Positions 42,457 through 51,792 are shown, counted from the first letter of the stretch. The stretch: DNA of 64,000 nt from Streptomyces ferrugineus (GCF_015160855.1 NZ_CP063373.1:3224001-3288000), one strand, 5' to 3'. Program-made: numbers and translations. Notes: generated from the sequence alone by a model not told the origin.

Positions 42457-43457
42457 TGGGAACCCCCGTGACACACGCCCCTGCGATGGAGAGCCTGACC
42501 CAGGACTCCGAGCCGCGGCACGGTCCGGTGGGGCCCGAGCGACCCGCCGCCCTCAAGCGGCGGGTCCGCCGGGAGAACCTGGCCGGCTATCTCTTCATGT
42601 CCCCCTGGATCGCCGGGTTCCTGCTGCTCACCGCGGGCCCGATGGCCGCCTCGCTCTACTTCGCCTTCACCGACTACAACCTCTTCGACGCGCCCAAGTG
42701 GATCGGCCTCGACAACTTCTCCGAGATGTTCGGCGACCCGCGCTGGCGCCACTCGGTGCAGGTGACGCTCTGGTACGTCGTCGTCGGCACGCCGCTCAAG
42801 CTGCTCGCGGCGCTCGGCGTGGCGTTGCTCCTGGCCCAGAAGCGGCGCGGGCAGGCCTTCTACCGGGCCGCCTTCTACGCCCCGTCGCTGATCGGTGCGA
42901 GCGTCTCCGTCGCGATCGTGTGGAAGGCGATCTTCTCGGACGACGCGATCGTCGACCGTACCCAGAAGATCTTCGGGATCGACGTCGGCGGCTGGACCGG
43001 TGACCCGGACCTGATCATCTACAGCCTGGTGGCGCTCACCGTCTGGCAGTTCGGCGCCCCGATGGTCATCTTCCTCGCCGGTCTCAAGCAGGTCCCGCGC
43101 GAGCTCTACGAGGCGGCCGAGGTCGACGGGGCGGGCACGCTGCGACGGTTCTGGAACATCACCCTGCCGATGATCTCCCCCGTCCTCTTCTTCAACGTCC
43201 TGCTGGAGACCATCCACTCCTTCCAGATCTTCAGCTCGGCGTACATCGTCGGCGGCGGCGCCGGAGGCAACGCCTGCGGTCCGGCCGACGGATCGATGGT
43301 CTACACCTGCTATCTGTACGTCCAGGGCTTCGAGAACAGCCGCATGGGCCTGGCCTCCGCCATGGCCTGGATGCTGCTCGTCGCGGTCGCCCTGGTGACG
43401 GCGGTGCTGTTCTGGTCCCAGAAGCGCTGGGTGCACTACGAGGAGGGCGCCCGATGA
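42456..43457 (+). CDS. Sugar ABC transporter permease (MalF/LplB/YesP-type)
   Basis: A 333-residue inner-membrane permease with about six helices. The opening LAGYLFMSPWIAGFLLL and the EAA loop ELYEAAEVDGAGTLRRFWNITLPMI identify the family 1 sugar permeases. It overlaps the binding protein stop (TGATG) and the next permease (ATGA). The first ~30 residues are polar, and the GTG at 42468 is an alternative start. Confidence 0.9.
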   Translation: MGTPVTHAPAMESLTQDSEPRHGPVGPERPAALKRRVRRENLAGYLFMSPWIAGFLLLTAGPMAASLYFAFTDYNLFDAPKWIGLDNFSEMFGDPRWRHSVQVTLWYVVVGTPLKLLAALGVALLLAQKRRGQAFYRAAFYAPSLIGASVSVAIVWKAIFSDDAIVDRTQKIFGIDVGGWTGDPDLIIYSLVALTVWQFGAPMVIFLAGLKQVPRELYEAAEVDGAGTLRRFWNITLPMISPVLFFNVLLETIHSFQIFSSAYIVGGGAGGNACGPADGSMVYTCYLYVQGFENSRMGLASAMAWMLLVAVALVTAVLFWSQKRWVHYEEGAR

Positions 43458-44332
43458 GCACCCCCAGTCTCTCGACCACGCGCGCCGGGGCACTGCGCCG
43501 CAGGCTGCCCGGCTCCCTCGCCTGGCACATCGGGTCGCTGCTGATCCTCGCGGTGATCCTCTACCCGGTGATCTGGGTCCTCGGCGGCTCCTTCAAGAAC
43601 AGTGAGGACATCGTCGGCAGCCTGGACCTGTTCCCGGGCGACCCGATCCTCTCCAACTACACCAGCCTCGCCGACGGCATCGCCGACATCTCCATCTCCA
43701 CCTTCTTCTTCAACTCGCTCTTCCTCGCGGTCGGCTCGGTGATCGGGATCGTGGTGTCCTGCTCGCTGACCGCCTACGCCTTCGCGAGGATCAGGTTCGC
43801 GGGCCGGAACCTGCTGTTCACGCTGATGATCGGCACCCTCCTGCTGCCGTACCACGTCCTGCTGATCCCGCAGTACGTGCTGTTCCGCAACATGGAGATG
43901 ATCAACACCTACACTCCGCTGCTGCTGGGGAAGTACCTGGCCACGGAGGCGTTCTTCGTCTTCCTGATGGTGCAGTTCATGCGGAACCTGCCCAAGGAGC
44001 TCGACGAGGCGGCCCGGCTCGACGGCTGCGGGCACTTGCGGATCTACTGGTCGATCATGCTGCCTCTGTGCCGGCCCGCCCTGATCACCAGCGCGATCTT
44101 CACCTTCATCAACTCCTGGAACGACTTCATGGGCCCGCTGATCTACCTCAACGAGCCCGACAAGTACACCGTCTCCCTCGGCCTGAAGATGTTCGTCGAC
44201 CAGGAGGGCCTGGCGAACTACGGCGGCATGATCGCCATGTCGCTCGTCGCCCTGCTGCCGGTCCTCGCCTTCTTCATGGCCTTCCAGCGGTATCTGATCG
44301 ACGGTATGGCGACGTCCGGACTGAAGGGCTGA
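43454..44332 (+). CDS. Sugar ABC transporter permease (MalG/LplC/YesQ-type)
   Basis: A 292-residue partner permease with six helices. The coupling motif ELDEAARLDGCGHLRIYWSIMLPLCRP is clear, as is NSLFLAVGSVIGIVVSCSLTAYAFAR. It overlaps the first permease gene by ATGA and is followed 12 bases later by a DUF624 gene. Confidence 0.92.
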   Translation: MSTPSLSTTRAGALRRRLPGSLAWHIGSLLILAVILYPVIWVLGGSFKNSEDIVGSLDLFPGDPILSNYTSLADGIADISISTFFFNSLFLAVGSVIGIVVSCSLTAYAFARIRFAGRNLLFTLMIGTLLLPYHVLLIPQYVLFRNMEMINTYTPLLLGKYLATEAFFVFLMVQFMRNLPKELDEAARLDGCGHLRIYWSIMLPLCRPALITSAIFTFINSWNDFMGPLIYLNEPDKYTVSLGLKMFVDQEGLANYGGMIAMSLVALLPVLAFFMAFQRYLIDGMATSGLKG

Positions 44333-44344
44333 GGGGCGGTCACG

Positions 44345-44953
44345 ATGGCCCAAGCGCGGATGAAGGCTCGCACGGCTCGTACGGCTCGTGGGGAATCGGT
44401 GTTCGCCGAGCGGTTCGGTGTCTTCGCCGAGTGCCTGCTCACCGGGGTGTGGATCGCGGTGGCCTCGCTGGGGGTGGTCACCGGTCCGGCCGCCTGCGCC
44501 GCCGGGGCCCGGCACCTGCGGCGCCGTATCGCCCATGAGGGCGGGGGCTGGCGGGAGTTCGTCGCCGACTTCCGGGTCGCCGTGCGCGGCGGGTGGGCCG
44601 TCGGGCTCGCCGCGTGGGCCGTGGCCGCCGCGGTCTGGGTGGACGTCCAGGCCGTGCGGGCCGGGATTCCCGGTGGGCCGCTCGTCGGGGCGGTCGGGCT
44701 GTTCGCGCTGATCGGGGCCGTCGTGGCGCTGCTGCGGGCGGCGGCCTCCTGGACGCCGGACGCCGGCTGGTGGGCGCTGCTCGCGGGTGCCGGGCGGCGT
44801 ACCGTGCTGGACCCCGCCGGGTCCTTCCTGATCGTCGGAGGACTGGCCGTCGTGGCCGCCTCCGCCTGGTTCTCCGCGCCGCTGGCGGTGCCCGTTCTCG
44901 GGGCCGTCGTGGCGGCGGCCGTCGCCGTGGAGGAACGCTACCGGCACCGCTGA
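44345..44953 (+). CDS. DUF624 (YesL-like) membrane protein
   Basis: A 202-residue protein with about five hydrophobic helices. The N-terminal pattern AECLLTGVWIAVASLGVVTGPA resembles DUF624 proteins such as Bacillus YesL. These are regularly found with CUT1 sugar importers and pectin or glycan enzymes, and their function is unknown. It starts 12 bases after the permease with GAGGGG upstream. Confidence 0.78.
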   Translation: MAQARMKARTARTARGESVFAERFGVFAECLLTGVWIAVASLGVVTGPAACAAGARHLRRRIAHEGGGWREFVADFRVAVRGGWAVGLAAWAVAAAVWVDVQAVRAGIPGGPLVGAVGLFALIGAVVALLRAAASWTPDAGWWALLAGAGRRTVLDPAGSFLIVGGLAVVAASAWFSAPLAVPVLGAVVAAAVAVEERYRHR

Positions 44954-45081
44954 GCGGCGGTGCCCGCGCACAAGGTCGGCGCCCCGGGCGTCGTACCTCT
45001 CTCTGTCATGCCCCTGTCCAGCTGCACGGAACTGCTTCCCGCACGAAAGCTCCCGTACGGATAAGGAAAGGCTGCATCTCT

Positions 45082-47823
45082 ATGTCTCCCATCCCCCGCA
45101 GGTCCCTCATCAAGGCGGCCGCGGTCGCCGGCGCCGCCGCACAGTTCAGCTGGGCGCTAGGAACACAGGACGCGCAAGCGGCCCCCAGAGCCGCCGAGGC
45201 CGACGCCGACCCCGTGACCCTGGACTGGCTGGAGGACGGCGGCCTGGGCGCAGCACCCGGCTCCACCGTGGGTGTGCCGTGGCCGAAGGGCGCGTACGAG
45301 GCGGACCAGACGTTCGCACTGACGGACGCGGACGGCAAGGCCGTGCCCGTGCAGTCCTGGCCGATCGCCTACTGGCCGGACGGCTCGCTGAAGTGGACGG
45401 CCCACGCGGTGGGTTCGGGCAACGGCAGGCTCACCCTCGCCGCCGGTGCGGCCGCCGCCCCCGCCAAGAAGGTCACCGTCGACAAGAGCGGCGGCACCGT
45501 CGACGTCTCGACCGGCGTCATCACCGCGAGCATCGGCAAGTCCGGCGCGACGCTGATCAAGTCCGTCACCCGCGGCTCCACAGAGATCGCCAGGAACGGC
45601 CGGCTCGTGCTGATCCGCCAGCCCGAGATCGAGGACGAGGACCAGGGCGCGGTCAAGACCGAGCGCTTCGAGGGGGCCATCGCGAAGGTCGAGGTCGAGC
45701 AGGAGGGCCCCGTCCGCGCGGTGGTCCGTATCGACGGCAAGCACCGCAAGGGCAGCCGGAGCTGGCTCCCCTTCTCCATCCGCCTCTACTTCTACGCGGG
45801 CGCCGACTCCTTCCGCATGGTGCACACCATCACCTACGACGGAAAGCAGGAGCCGGGCAAGGCCAGCGGCGACTTCATCCGCGGCCTCGGCATCCGCTTC
45901 ACCGTGCCGATGCGCGACGAGTCCTACGACCGCCACATCCGCATCGGCGGCGAGGGCACCGGCCTGCTCCGCGAGGCCGTCAAGGGCATCACCGGACTGC
46001 GCCGCGACCCGGGCGCGGCCGTGCAGGCGGCCCAGTTCAAGGGGGAGAAGCTGCCGGATCCGGCCACCTGGGACCAGCGGGTGACGACCCGCCTGCAGTA
46101 CATCCCCGAATGGGGCGACTACACCCTCTCCCAGCTCTCCGCCGACGGCTTCACCCTGCGCAAGCGCACCAAGAAGGGCTACGGCTGGGTCGGCGCCGGC
46201 GGTGGCAGGCGCGCCTCCGGCTTCGGGTACGTCGGCGGCGCGAGCGGCGGGTTCTCCTTCGGCCTGCGCGACTTCTGGGAGAAGTTCCCCGCCCAGCTCG
46301 ACATCCGCGACGCCCACACCGCCGAGGCCGAGGTCACCATGTGGCTCTGGTCGCCCGAGGCGCAGCCCATGGACCTGCGCTTCTACCACGACGGCATGGG
46401 CCAGGACACCTACCCCGAGCAGCTCGAAGGCCTCAACATCACCTACGAGGACTACGAGCCCGGCTTCGGCACCCCCTACGGCATCGCCCGCACCTCCGAA
46501 CTCCTCTTCTGGGCCAACGACTCGACCCCGAGCGCGAAGAAGCTCGCCGAACAGGTCGAGGCCGTACGCACCCCGCCGCAGCTCGCCGCCCCGCCCGAGC
46601 AGCTCATCAAGGCGGGCGTCTTCGGCGGGCTGTTCTCCGAGCCCGACCGCTCCACGGACGCCAAGGCGAAGATCGAGGACCACCTCGACTTCCTCTTCAC
46701 CTATTACAAGGACCAGGTGGAGATGCGCCGCTGGTACGGCTTCTGGGACTACGGCGACATCATGCACTCCTACGACGAGGCCCGGCACCAGTGGCGCTAC
46801 GACGTCGGCGGCTACGCCTGGGACAACTCCGAACTCTCGCCCGACCTGTGGCTGTGGTTCGCCTATCTGCGCTCCGGCCGCGCCGACATCTTCCGCTTCG
46901 CCGAGGCCATGACCCGGCACACCGGCGAGGTCGACGTCTACCACCTGGGGAAGTGGGCCGGACTCGGTACCCGGCACGGCGTCCAGCACTACGCCGACAG
47001 CGCCAAGCAGCAGCGCATCGCCAACACCACGTACCGGCGCTACTACTACTTCCTCACCGCCGACGAACGCGTCGGCGACCTCATGCACGCCAACGTCGAC
47101 TCCGACGAGACGTTCCTCGTCCTCGACCCCATCCGCAAGATCCGCACCGAGCCGTACGAGCCGGACAGGAACGCCCTCTCGATCGGCTTCGGCACCGACT
47201 GGAGCGGCCTGGTCTCCGCCTGGCTCACCGAGTGGGAACGGCGCGGACCCAAGTGGGAGAAGGCCAAGGCCCGGGTCCTGTCCACCATGGAGACCATCGC
47301 CGCCCAGCCCAACGGCTTCGTCCAGGGCAGTGCCCTGTACGACCTGGACACCGGAAAGTTCGCCATCGACAAGGAGCCCAAGGTCGGCGTCTCGCACCTG
47401 TCGGCGATGTTCGGCCTGGTCGAGCTGTGCGCCGAGCTGATCGACCAGGTCGACATGCCGAAGTTCAAGGAGGCCTGGCTCGACTACTGCCGCTACTACA
47501 ACGCCAGCAAGGCCGAACAGGCCGCACGCTACGGCTCCAACTTCGGCACGCTGCTGCTCTTCCAGGGCCACTCGCGCCAGGACGCCTACGCCGCAGTGCA
47601 GTTGGGCGACGACGCGCTGGCCGCGCGGGCGTGGCAGCAGTTCTACAACAGCCGGGACACCTGGGACTACAAGGAGTCCACGGACTGGTCCACGAAGAAG
47701 ATCGAGGGGCCGACCGCGCTGGTCCCCGGCAGCGAGGCGTCGTGGGTGTCCACGAACGCCACCGCGCTGTACGGGCTGGCCGCGATTCAGAACCTGGCAC
47801 TGGTCGGCGACAAGATGCCGTGA
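45082..47823 (+). CDS. Tat-exported YetA/PcRGLX-like exo-rhamnogalacturonan lyase candidate
   Basis: A 913-residue secreted protein. It has a Tat signal (RRSLIKAAAVAG, cleavage near AQA-AP at about residue 33), an N-terminal beta part (about 45-140), a central beta sandwich (about 140-460) and a C-terminal helical toroid (about 500-900) rich in WYGFWDYGDIMHSYDEARHQ-type aromatic residues. Layout and sequence fit the YetA/PcRGLX family (polysaccharide lyase 26), which removes disaccharides from rhamnogalacturonan-I ends. The activity is inferred. AAGGAAAGG lies 10 bases before the ATG. It closes the ABC-DUF624 operon, parallel to the Bacillus yes/yet cluster. Confidence 0.78.
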   Translation: MSPIPRRSLIKAAAVAGAAAQFSWALGTQDAQAAPRAAEADADPVTLDWLEDGGLGAAPGSTVGVPWPKGAYEADQTFALTDADGKAVPVQSWPIAYWPDGSLKWTAHAVGSGNGRLTLAAGAAAAPAKKVTVDKSGGTVDVSTGVITASIGKSGATLIKSVTRGSTEIARNGRLVLIRQPEIEDEDQGAVKTERFEGAIAKVEVEQEGPVRAVVRIDGKHRKGSRSWLPFSIRLYFYAGADSFRMVHTITYDGKQEPGKASGDFIRGLGIRFTVPMRDESYDRHIRIGGEGTGLLREAVKGITGLRRDPGAAVQAAQFKGEKLPDPATWDQRVTTRLQYIPEWGDYTLSQLSADGFTLRKRTKKGYGWVGAGGGRRASGFGYVGGASGGFSFGLRDFWEKFPAQLDIRDAHTAEAEVTMWLWSPEAQPMDLRFYHDGMGQDTYPEQLEGLNITYEDYEPGFGTPYGIARTSELLFWANDSTPSAKKLAEQVEAVRTPPQLAAPPEQLIKAGVFGGLFSEPDRSTDAKAKIEDHLDFLFTYYKDQVEMRRWYGFWDYGDIMHSYDEARHQWRYDVGGYAWDNSELSPDLWLWFAYLRSGRADIFRFAEAMTRHTGEVDVYHLGKWAGLGTRHGVQHYADSAKQQRIANTTYRRYYYFLTADERVGDLMHANVDSDETFLVLDPIRKIRTEPYEPDRNALSIGFGTDWSGLVSAWLTEWERRGPKWEKAKARVLSTMETIAAQPNGFVQGSALYDLDTGKFAIDKEPKVGVSHLSAMFGLVELCAELIDQVDMPKFKEAWLDYCRYYNASKAEQAARYGSNFGTLLLFQGHSRQDAYAAVQLGDDALAARAWQQFYNSRDTWDYKESTDWSTKKIEGPTALVPGSEASWVSTNATALYGLAAIQNLALVGDKMP

Positions 47824-47835
47824 CGCTCCGCTGGA

Positions 47836-47859
47836 GGGGCCGCAGATCGATGCGGCCCC
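47836..47859. terminator. Terminator between convergent genes
   Basis: GGGGCCGCA (47836-47844) pairs perfectly with TGCGGCCCC (47851-47859) across a 6-base loop, 13 bases after the lyase stop and 19 bases from the stop of the minus-strand membrane protein. Confidence 0.75.
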
Positions 47860-47877
47860 GCGCCCCTGTGGGACGCG

Positions 47878-50331
47878 TCAGCCCATCCTTCCCAGCATGT
47901 CCCGCATCCGCCGGACGTCCCGCAGGCGCTGCTCGTACGTCGCCCCCAGTGCGAGCAGCAGCAGTCCAGCCAGGGCGGGCGGCACCCAGCGGGGGAGGGC
48001 GTCGGTCACCTGGGCGATGTACGGGGCGAGCTCGTGCAGAGCGTCCAGGGCCAGGACCGCGCCGCCCAGCAGGAGCGGTGCCTGGAGGTGGTGCCGGGCG
48101 CCCAGCAGGGTGACCGCCAGGGCGGCGAGGCCCAGCAGCAGGGGGCGCGTCCAGTGCACGTCGCCCCAGGCCGCGAGGAGGCTCGGCACGAGGGTGGCGG
48201 CGAGTCCGGGGCCGTACGCCGTCCAGGACGAGATCTGCGGGTCGCGGCGCCTGCGCAGGGCGCCGACGAGCAGCGCCGGGACGGTGACCGGCAAGGTGTA
48301 CGCCTCGGGCGTTGCGACGTCCCAGGCCGCCAGGCGTACCCACGTGGCCAGGACGAAGAGCGCGGCGGAGGCGTGGCCGACGGGTCGGCGGTCCGGGCGG
48401 ATCGCCGTACCGGCGGTGATCACCCCGCACAGCGCCAGGACCAGCGCGAGCATCGGCAGGTCGGCCGTGGCCGCGGCCAGCACGACGGCGAGCAGTGCCG
48501 CGACCGCGCCCGCCACCTCGACGGGCACCGTCGCCCGCGTGTCACCGAGCCGTGCCGCCAGCAGGGCCGCCGCCACCGGGACCGCCAGGACCAGCACGGC
48601 GGTGTACTGCGGTGCCCAGCCGGCCGCGGCACCGGTCGCGCAGGCGAGCGCGGTGGCGTACCCGAGCGCGGCCGGGGCCGTGAACGGGGTGAGGTGCTCC
48701 TTCCAGGAGGCCAGCGCGAAGAGCGCCGTGAGAGCGGAGAGCACGGCGAGGGTCGCGGGCTCGGTGGACAGGGAGAGGAAGGCGAGGGGGAGGGAGGTGA
48801 GGAGGGCGAGGACCGTGGCGGTCGGGCGCGGGTCGGGGAAGCCGACAGTGGCGGAGGGCTCTTCCCCGGCAGCCGAGGGCTCCTCCGTCGCCGCATCCGT
48901 CCCCGGGCGCTCGGACTGCGGCAGCCACGCGGCCGCCGCCAGCGCCCCGGCCGTCGTCACCCCGAGGGCCACCAGCCCCACGGCATACGGGACTTCGAGC
49001 ACCGCCGGAAGGACCAGCGCCGTCGCCCACGCCGGCAGCAGCGCACCGGTCAGCGCCCGGGGCCGCCACACCGCGTCGCGCACCGCGACGAGCAGGACGC
49101 CGGCGACGATCGCCAGGACGACCGGCACCGTCTCCGCGTGCGCGGGCCACGGTGCGTCGACCGTCACCGCCCGCCGCAGGTCGCCCGGCGCCCCCGACCA
49201 CACCCGCTCGGCCCACGCGACCGGACCCAGCAGGGCGATCCCCACCAGCGGCAGCGTCCACAGCACGGCAAGCCCCTGTACGGCGACGGAGGCCCGGGCC
49301 AGCCCGCCCCGTACCGCCTCCGGCAGCCGGTCCACCCGCGCCGCCGCGAGCAGCGCGACCCCGCACACCAGATACGCCGGAACCGTCCACGCCCCCGGCA
49401 GCACGGAGCGGACCGTGCCGCCGAGCGCGGCGACCGCGAGCAGGCCGGCGGTGACGGCGAGGCCGCCCGCCTGCTGCTCGGCGACCCGCTGCCGGGCCGC
49501 CGTCAGCGCGACGGCCGCCGCGAAGAGGAGGAGCGCCGCCGCACGGGCGGCGGCGCTCGGGCCGGTGGCCGTCCATGACAGCCAACCGGCGGCCCATACG
49601 CCCCAGGCGCCCATGCCGTGCGCACCGATCGCTGCGGTGATCCGTACGGACCTGGAAGGCACCCGGAGCGCCACACCCGTGTCGACCCCGGCCGTCACGA
49701 GCACGGCGGCCGTGATCCCGAACAGGCCGGCGTCGGCCGCCACCGCCCAGAGCGTGAGCGGGAGTTGGGCGGCGACCAGCGCGGCGGGCAGGGGCAGACG
49801 CAGCTCCGAGACGCGCGGCAGCAGACCGTACGCCGTCCACAGGGCCGCCAGTGCCGCCGCGGCGGTGGCGACGTAGCCGACGGCGTCCACGTCGGACAGA
49901 CCGACCTCGTGCAGCGCGTACGCGTCGAGCACGGTCAGCGCCAGCCCGAGCCCGGCCACCGACTCGGCCGTCGACCGCAGCCCGTGCTTCAGCAGCGGCA
50001 CCGGCGCGGCCAGCACCGCCACGGTGACCCCGCCGAGCACCACAGCCCGCCCGGCGATGCCCAGGTGCCCCCAGCTGACCAGCGTGAACGCCATCGCGGC
50101 GATGGTGAGCAGAACACCGCCGAGCGCCAGCAGGACGTTCTGCACCCGGGGCGCCGAGGCCTCGGGGCGCCGCGGTGCGACGGGGGCCGGGGCCGACGGG
50201 GGCGTCGCCGCTTGCAGCGCGGTGACCAGCCAGGCCCGGCGGTGCAGCAACTGGGCGCGGCGGGCGTCCAGTTGGCGCAGCTCGAAGTCGAGGAGCCGCA
50301 GCTCCTCGGCCGGTGGCGGAATGTGCGTCAT
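47878..50331 (-). CDS. Large polytopic membrane protein (SCO7613 C-terminal-domain type)
   Basis: An 817-residue protein. A short coiled-coil-like N-terminus (EELRLLDFELRQLDARRAQLLHRR) precedes more than twenty hydrophobic helices rich in Ala, Leu and Val, with one acidic cytoplasmic loop near the middle (SERPGTDAATEEPSAAGEEP). It resembles streptomycete proteins annotated as SCO7613-domain membrane proteins. No transport or catalytic motif is seen. The ATG at 50331 gives the MTHIPPPAEELRLL start. There is no Shine-Dalgarno, and a -10-like CACACT lies about 6 bases upstream, so it may be leaderless. Confidence 0.75.
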   Translation of the reverse strand: MTHIPPPAEELRLLDFELRQLDARRAQLLHRRAWLVTALQAATPPSAPAPVAPRRPEASAPRVQNVLLALGGVLLTIAAMAFTLVSWGHLGIAGRAVVLGGVTVAVLAAPVPLLKHGLRSTAESVAGLGLALTVLDAYALHEVGLSDVDAVGYVATAAAALAALWTAYGLLPRVSELRLPLPAALVAAQLPLTLWAVAADAGLFGITAAVLVTAGVDTGVALRVPSRSVRITAAIGAHGMGAWGVWAAGWLSWTATGPSAAARAAALLLFAAAVALTAARQRVAEQQAGGLAVTAGLLAVAALGGTVRSVLPGAWTVPAYLVCGVALLAAARVDRLPEAVRGGLARASVAVQGLAVLWTLPLVGIALLGPVAWAERVWSGAPGDLRRAVTVDAPWPAHAETVPVVLAIVAGVLLVAVRDAVWRPRALTGALLPAWATALVLPAVLEVPYAVGLVALGVTTAGALAAAAWLPQSERPGTDAATEEPSAAGEEPSATVGFPDPRPTATVLALLTSLPLAFLSLSTEPATLAVLSALTALFALASWKEHLTPFTAPAALGYATALACATGAAAGWAPQYTAVLVLAVPVAAALLAARLGDTRATVPVEVAGAVAALLAVVLAAATADLPMLALVLALCGVITAGTAIRPDRRPVGHASAALFVLATWVRLAAWDVATPEAYTLPVTVPALLVGALRRRRDPQISSWTAYGPGLAATLVPSLLAAWGDVHWTRPLLLGLAALAVTLLGARHHLQAPLLLGGAVLALDALHELAPYIAQVTDALPRWVPPALAGLLLLALGATYEQRLRDVRRMRDMLGRMG

Positions 50332-50373
50332 GGCAGGAGTGTGGTCCGCGTCACGTCGTACGGCATGAGTGCG

Positions 50374-50394
50374 CGTACTCAGAACGTACTCAGA
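50374..50394. promoter_or_regulatory. Two perfect 10-bp direct repeats in a divergent promoter region
   Basis: CGTACTCAGA occurs at 50374-50383 and 50385-50394, start to start 11 bases. This 11-base phasing is typical of winged-helix response regulators and SARP-type proteins. It lies between divergent starts at 50331 and 50433. Confidence 0.45.
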
Positions 50395-50432
50395 TGCGGG
50401 GGAAACCCGCCGCACGCGGGCAGACTCGGCGC

Positions 50433-50891
50433 ATGGACTGGAGCCACTACCGCTTCCGCACCCGGTGGGCCCTGCCCGCACCGCCCACCGCCGTGTACGA
50501 CGTGCTGGAACAGGCCGAGGACTACCCCCGCTGGTGGCCCCAGGTGCGCGAGGTGAACCGGATCGACGACACCAGCGGCGTGATCACGATCCGCTCCGCC
50601 CTGCCGTACGACATGGTCTTCGTCGCGCGTGAGGTGCGGCGGGACCGGGAGGGCGGAGTGCTGGAGATCGCCATGTCCGGGGACTTCGACGGCTGGGCAC
50701 GCTGGACCATCACCCCGCGCGGTCCCGGCAGCCTCGCCCGCTACGAGCAGGAGGTCGATGTGAACAAGCCGCTGCTGCGGCGGTTCGCGGTGCCGGGGAG
50801 GCCGGTGTTCCGGGCCAACCACTGGCTGATGATGCGCGCCGGACGGCGGGGACTGCTGGCCCACCTGGCCGGTGGTCATCAAGCGGTTTGA
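50433..50891 (+). CDS. SRPBCC (START/polyketide cyclase-like) family protein
   Basis: A 152-residue protein of the START-like fold. A first helix-grip segment WALPAPPTAVYDVLEQAEDYPRWWPQV is characteristic, followed by beta strands and a C-terminal helix (HWLMMRAGRRGLLAHLAG). It probably binds a hydrophobic ligand, and no cyclase active site can be named. A CAGACT (-10-like, 50421-50426) lies 6 bases before the ATG with no Shine-Dalgarno, so it is leaderless. The divergent neighbour is the large membrane protein. Confidence 0.85.
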   Translation: MDWSHYRFRTRWALPAPPTAVYDVLEQAEDYPRWWPQVREVNRIDDTSGVITIRSALPYDMVFVAREVRRDREGGVLEIAMSGDFDGWARWTITPRGPGSLARYEQEVDVNKPLLRRFAVPGRPVFRANHWLMMRAGRRGLLAHLAGGHQAV

Positions 50892-50917
50892 AGGAAACGC
50901 GCGGGGACCTGTATTGT
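50888..50917 (+). promoter_or_regulatory. Promoter of the second tRNA-Val (CAC)
   Basis: TTGAAG (50888-50893) and TATTGT (50912-50917) are 18 bases apart, ending 13 bases before the tRNA. The -35 overlaps the stop codon of the SRPBCC gene. Confidence 0.6.
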
Positions 50918-50930
50918 TCGGTGCGTTCCC

Positions 50931-51002
50931 GGGCGATTAGCTCAGTGGGAGAGCGCTTCGTTCACACCGAAGAGGTCACTGGTTCGAACCCAGTATCGCC
51001 CA
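50931..51002 (+). tRNA. tRNA-Val (CAC)
   Basis: A 72-base tRNA with acceptor GGGCGAT/ATCGCCC, discriminator A and anticodon CAC in loop TTCACAC. It is a near-identical copy of the tRNA at 40702, with an AGTGGGA rather than AGCGGGA D-loop and a CCAGT rather than CCGGT T-stem strand. Confidence 0.97.
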
Positions 51003-51010
51003 CCGGGAGA

Positions 51011-51039
51011 AAGCCGGTCCGTCTGATGCGGACCGGCTT
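51011..51039 (+). terminator. Intrinsic terminator after tRNA-Val (CAC)
   Basis: AAGCCGGTCCG (51011-51021) pairs perfectly with CGGACCGGCTT (51029-51039) across a 7-base loop and is followed by a T-run. Confidence 0.92.
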
Positions 51040-51066
51040 TTTTCGTTGCTCGGACTTCTTCGTCGC

Positions 51067-51792
51067 TCACGCCGCCGCCGGCAGATCCGGACGCAGCGGC
51101 CACGCCGGGTCCACCGCCTCCTCGCTGCCGCTGCGCGCGAACCACGCCTGCAGACCGCGCGCCTGTGCCGCGTGCCACACCGCCTGCAGCGTGTGCAGCT
51201 CGGCGGGGGACAGCCGCTCCAGACGGGCCGCGAAACGGCGCCCCACCGCCCGTACGACCTCCAGCGAGGCCAGCGCGTCGGCCGCCGCGTCATGCGCGCC
51301 GTCCAGCGTGACGCCGTAGTGCGCGCACAGGTCCGTCAGGGTGCGGCGGCCCTTGCGGTAGCGGTCCAGATGCTTGTCGAGGACGCGCGGGTCCAGCACC
51401 AGCAGCGGCGCCCGCTCGAACCAGTGGTCCAGGGACGAGGCGCGATGCCGGCGCAACTCGCGGTCCAGCAGCGTCAGATCGAACGGTGCGTTCATCACCA
51501 CTATGGGCCGGCCCGCCGCGGCCTGCCCCGACAACTCCTCCGCCATCTCCTGCATCACCGGCGCCGGCCAGCGGCCGTTGCGCTGGAGATGATCCTCCGT
51601 CAGTCCGTGCACCGCCGTCGCGGCCTCCGGCACCGGAACGCCCGGGTTCACCAGCCACCGGGTCACCCGCGGCCGGGTGCCCGGGGCGTCCTGGACGACG
51701 ACGGCCGCCGAAACGATCCGGTCGGTCTCGACGTCCACGCCTGTCGTCTCCGTGTCGAATGCCGCCAGCGGGCCCTCATACCAGCACGCCAT
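51067..51792 (-). CDS. DEDDh 3'-5' exonuclease (DnaQ/epsilon-like)
   Basis: A 241-residue exonuclease. Exo I is LAAFDTETTGVD (Asp and Glu), Exo II is VVMNAPFDLTLLDREL, and Exo III is GAHDAAADALASLEV with the DEDDh histidine. It is a stand-alone proofreading-type or RNase T-like nuclease acting on 3' ends. The C-terminal ~60 residues (LERLSPAELHTLQAVWHAAQ) are an extra helical tail. GAGGGG lies about 10 bases before the ATG. Confidence 0.92.
   Translation of the reverse strand: MACWYEGPLAAFDTETTGVDVETDRIVSAAVVVQDAPGTRPRVTRWLVNPGVPVPEAATAVHGLTEDHLQRNGRWPAPVMQEMAEELSGQAAAGRPIVVMNAPFDLTLLDRELRRHRASSLDHWFERAPLLVLDPRVLDKHLDRYRKGRRTLTDLCAHYGVTLDGAHDAAADALASLEVVRAVGRRFAARLERLSPAELHTLQAVWHAAQARGLQAWFARSGSEEAVDPAWPLRPDLPAAA

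Noticed and set aside
45157..47571. An 804-codon minus-strand frame opposite the YetA-like lyase
   Set aside because: It is antisense shadow. The plus-strand protein has a Tat signal and family structure.
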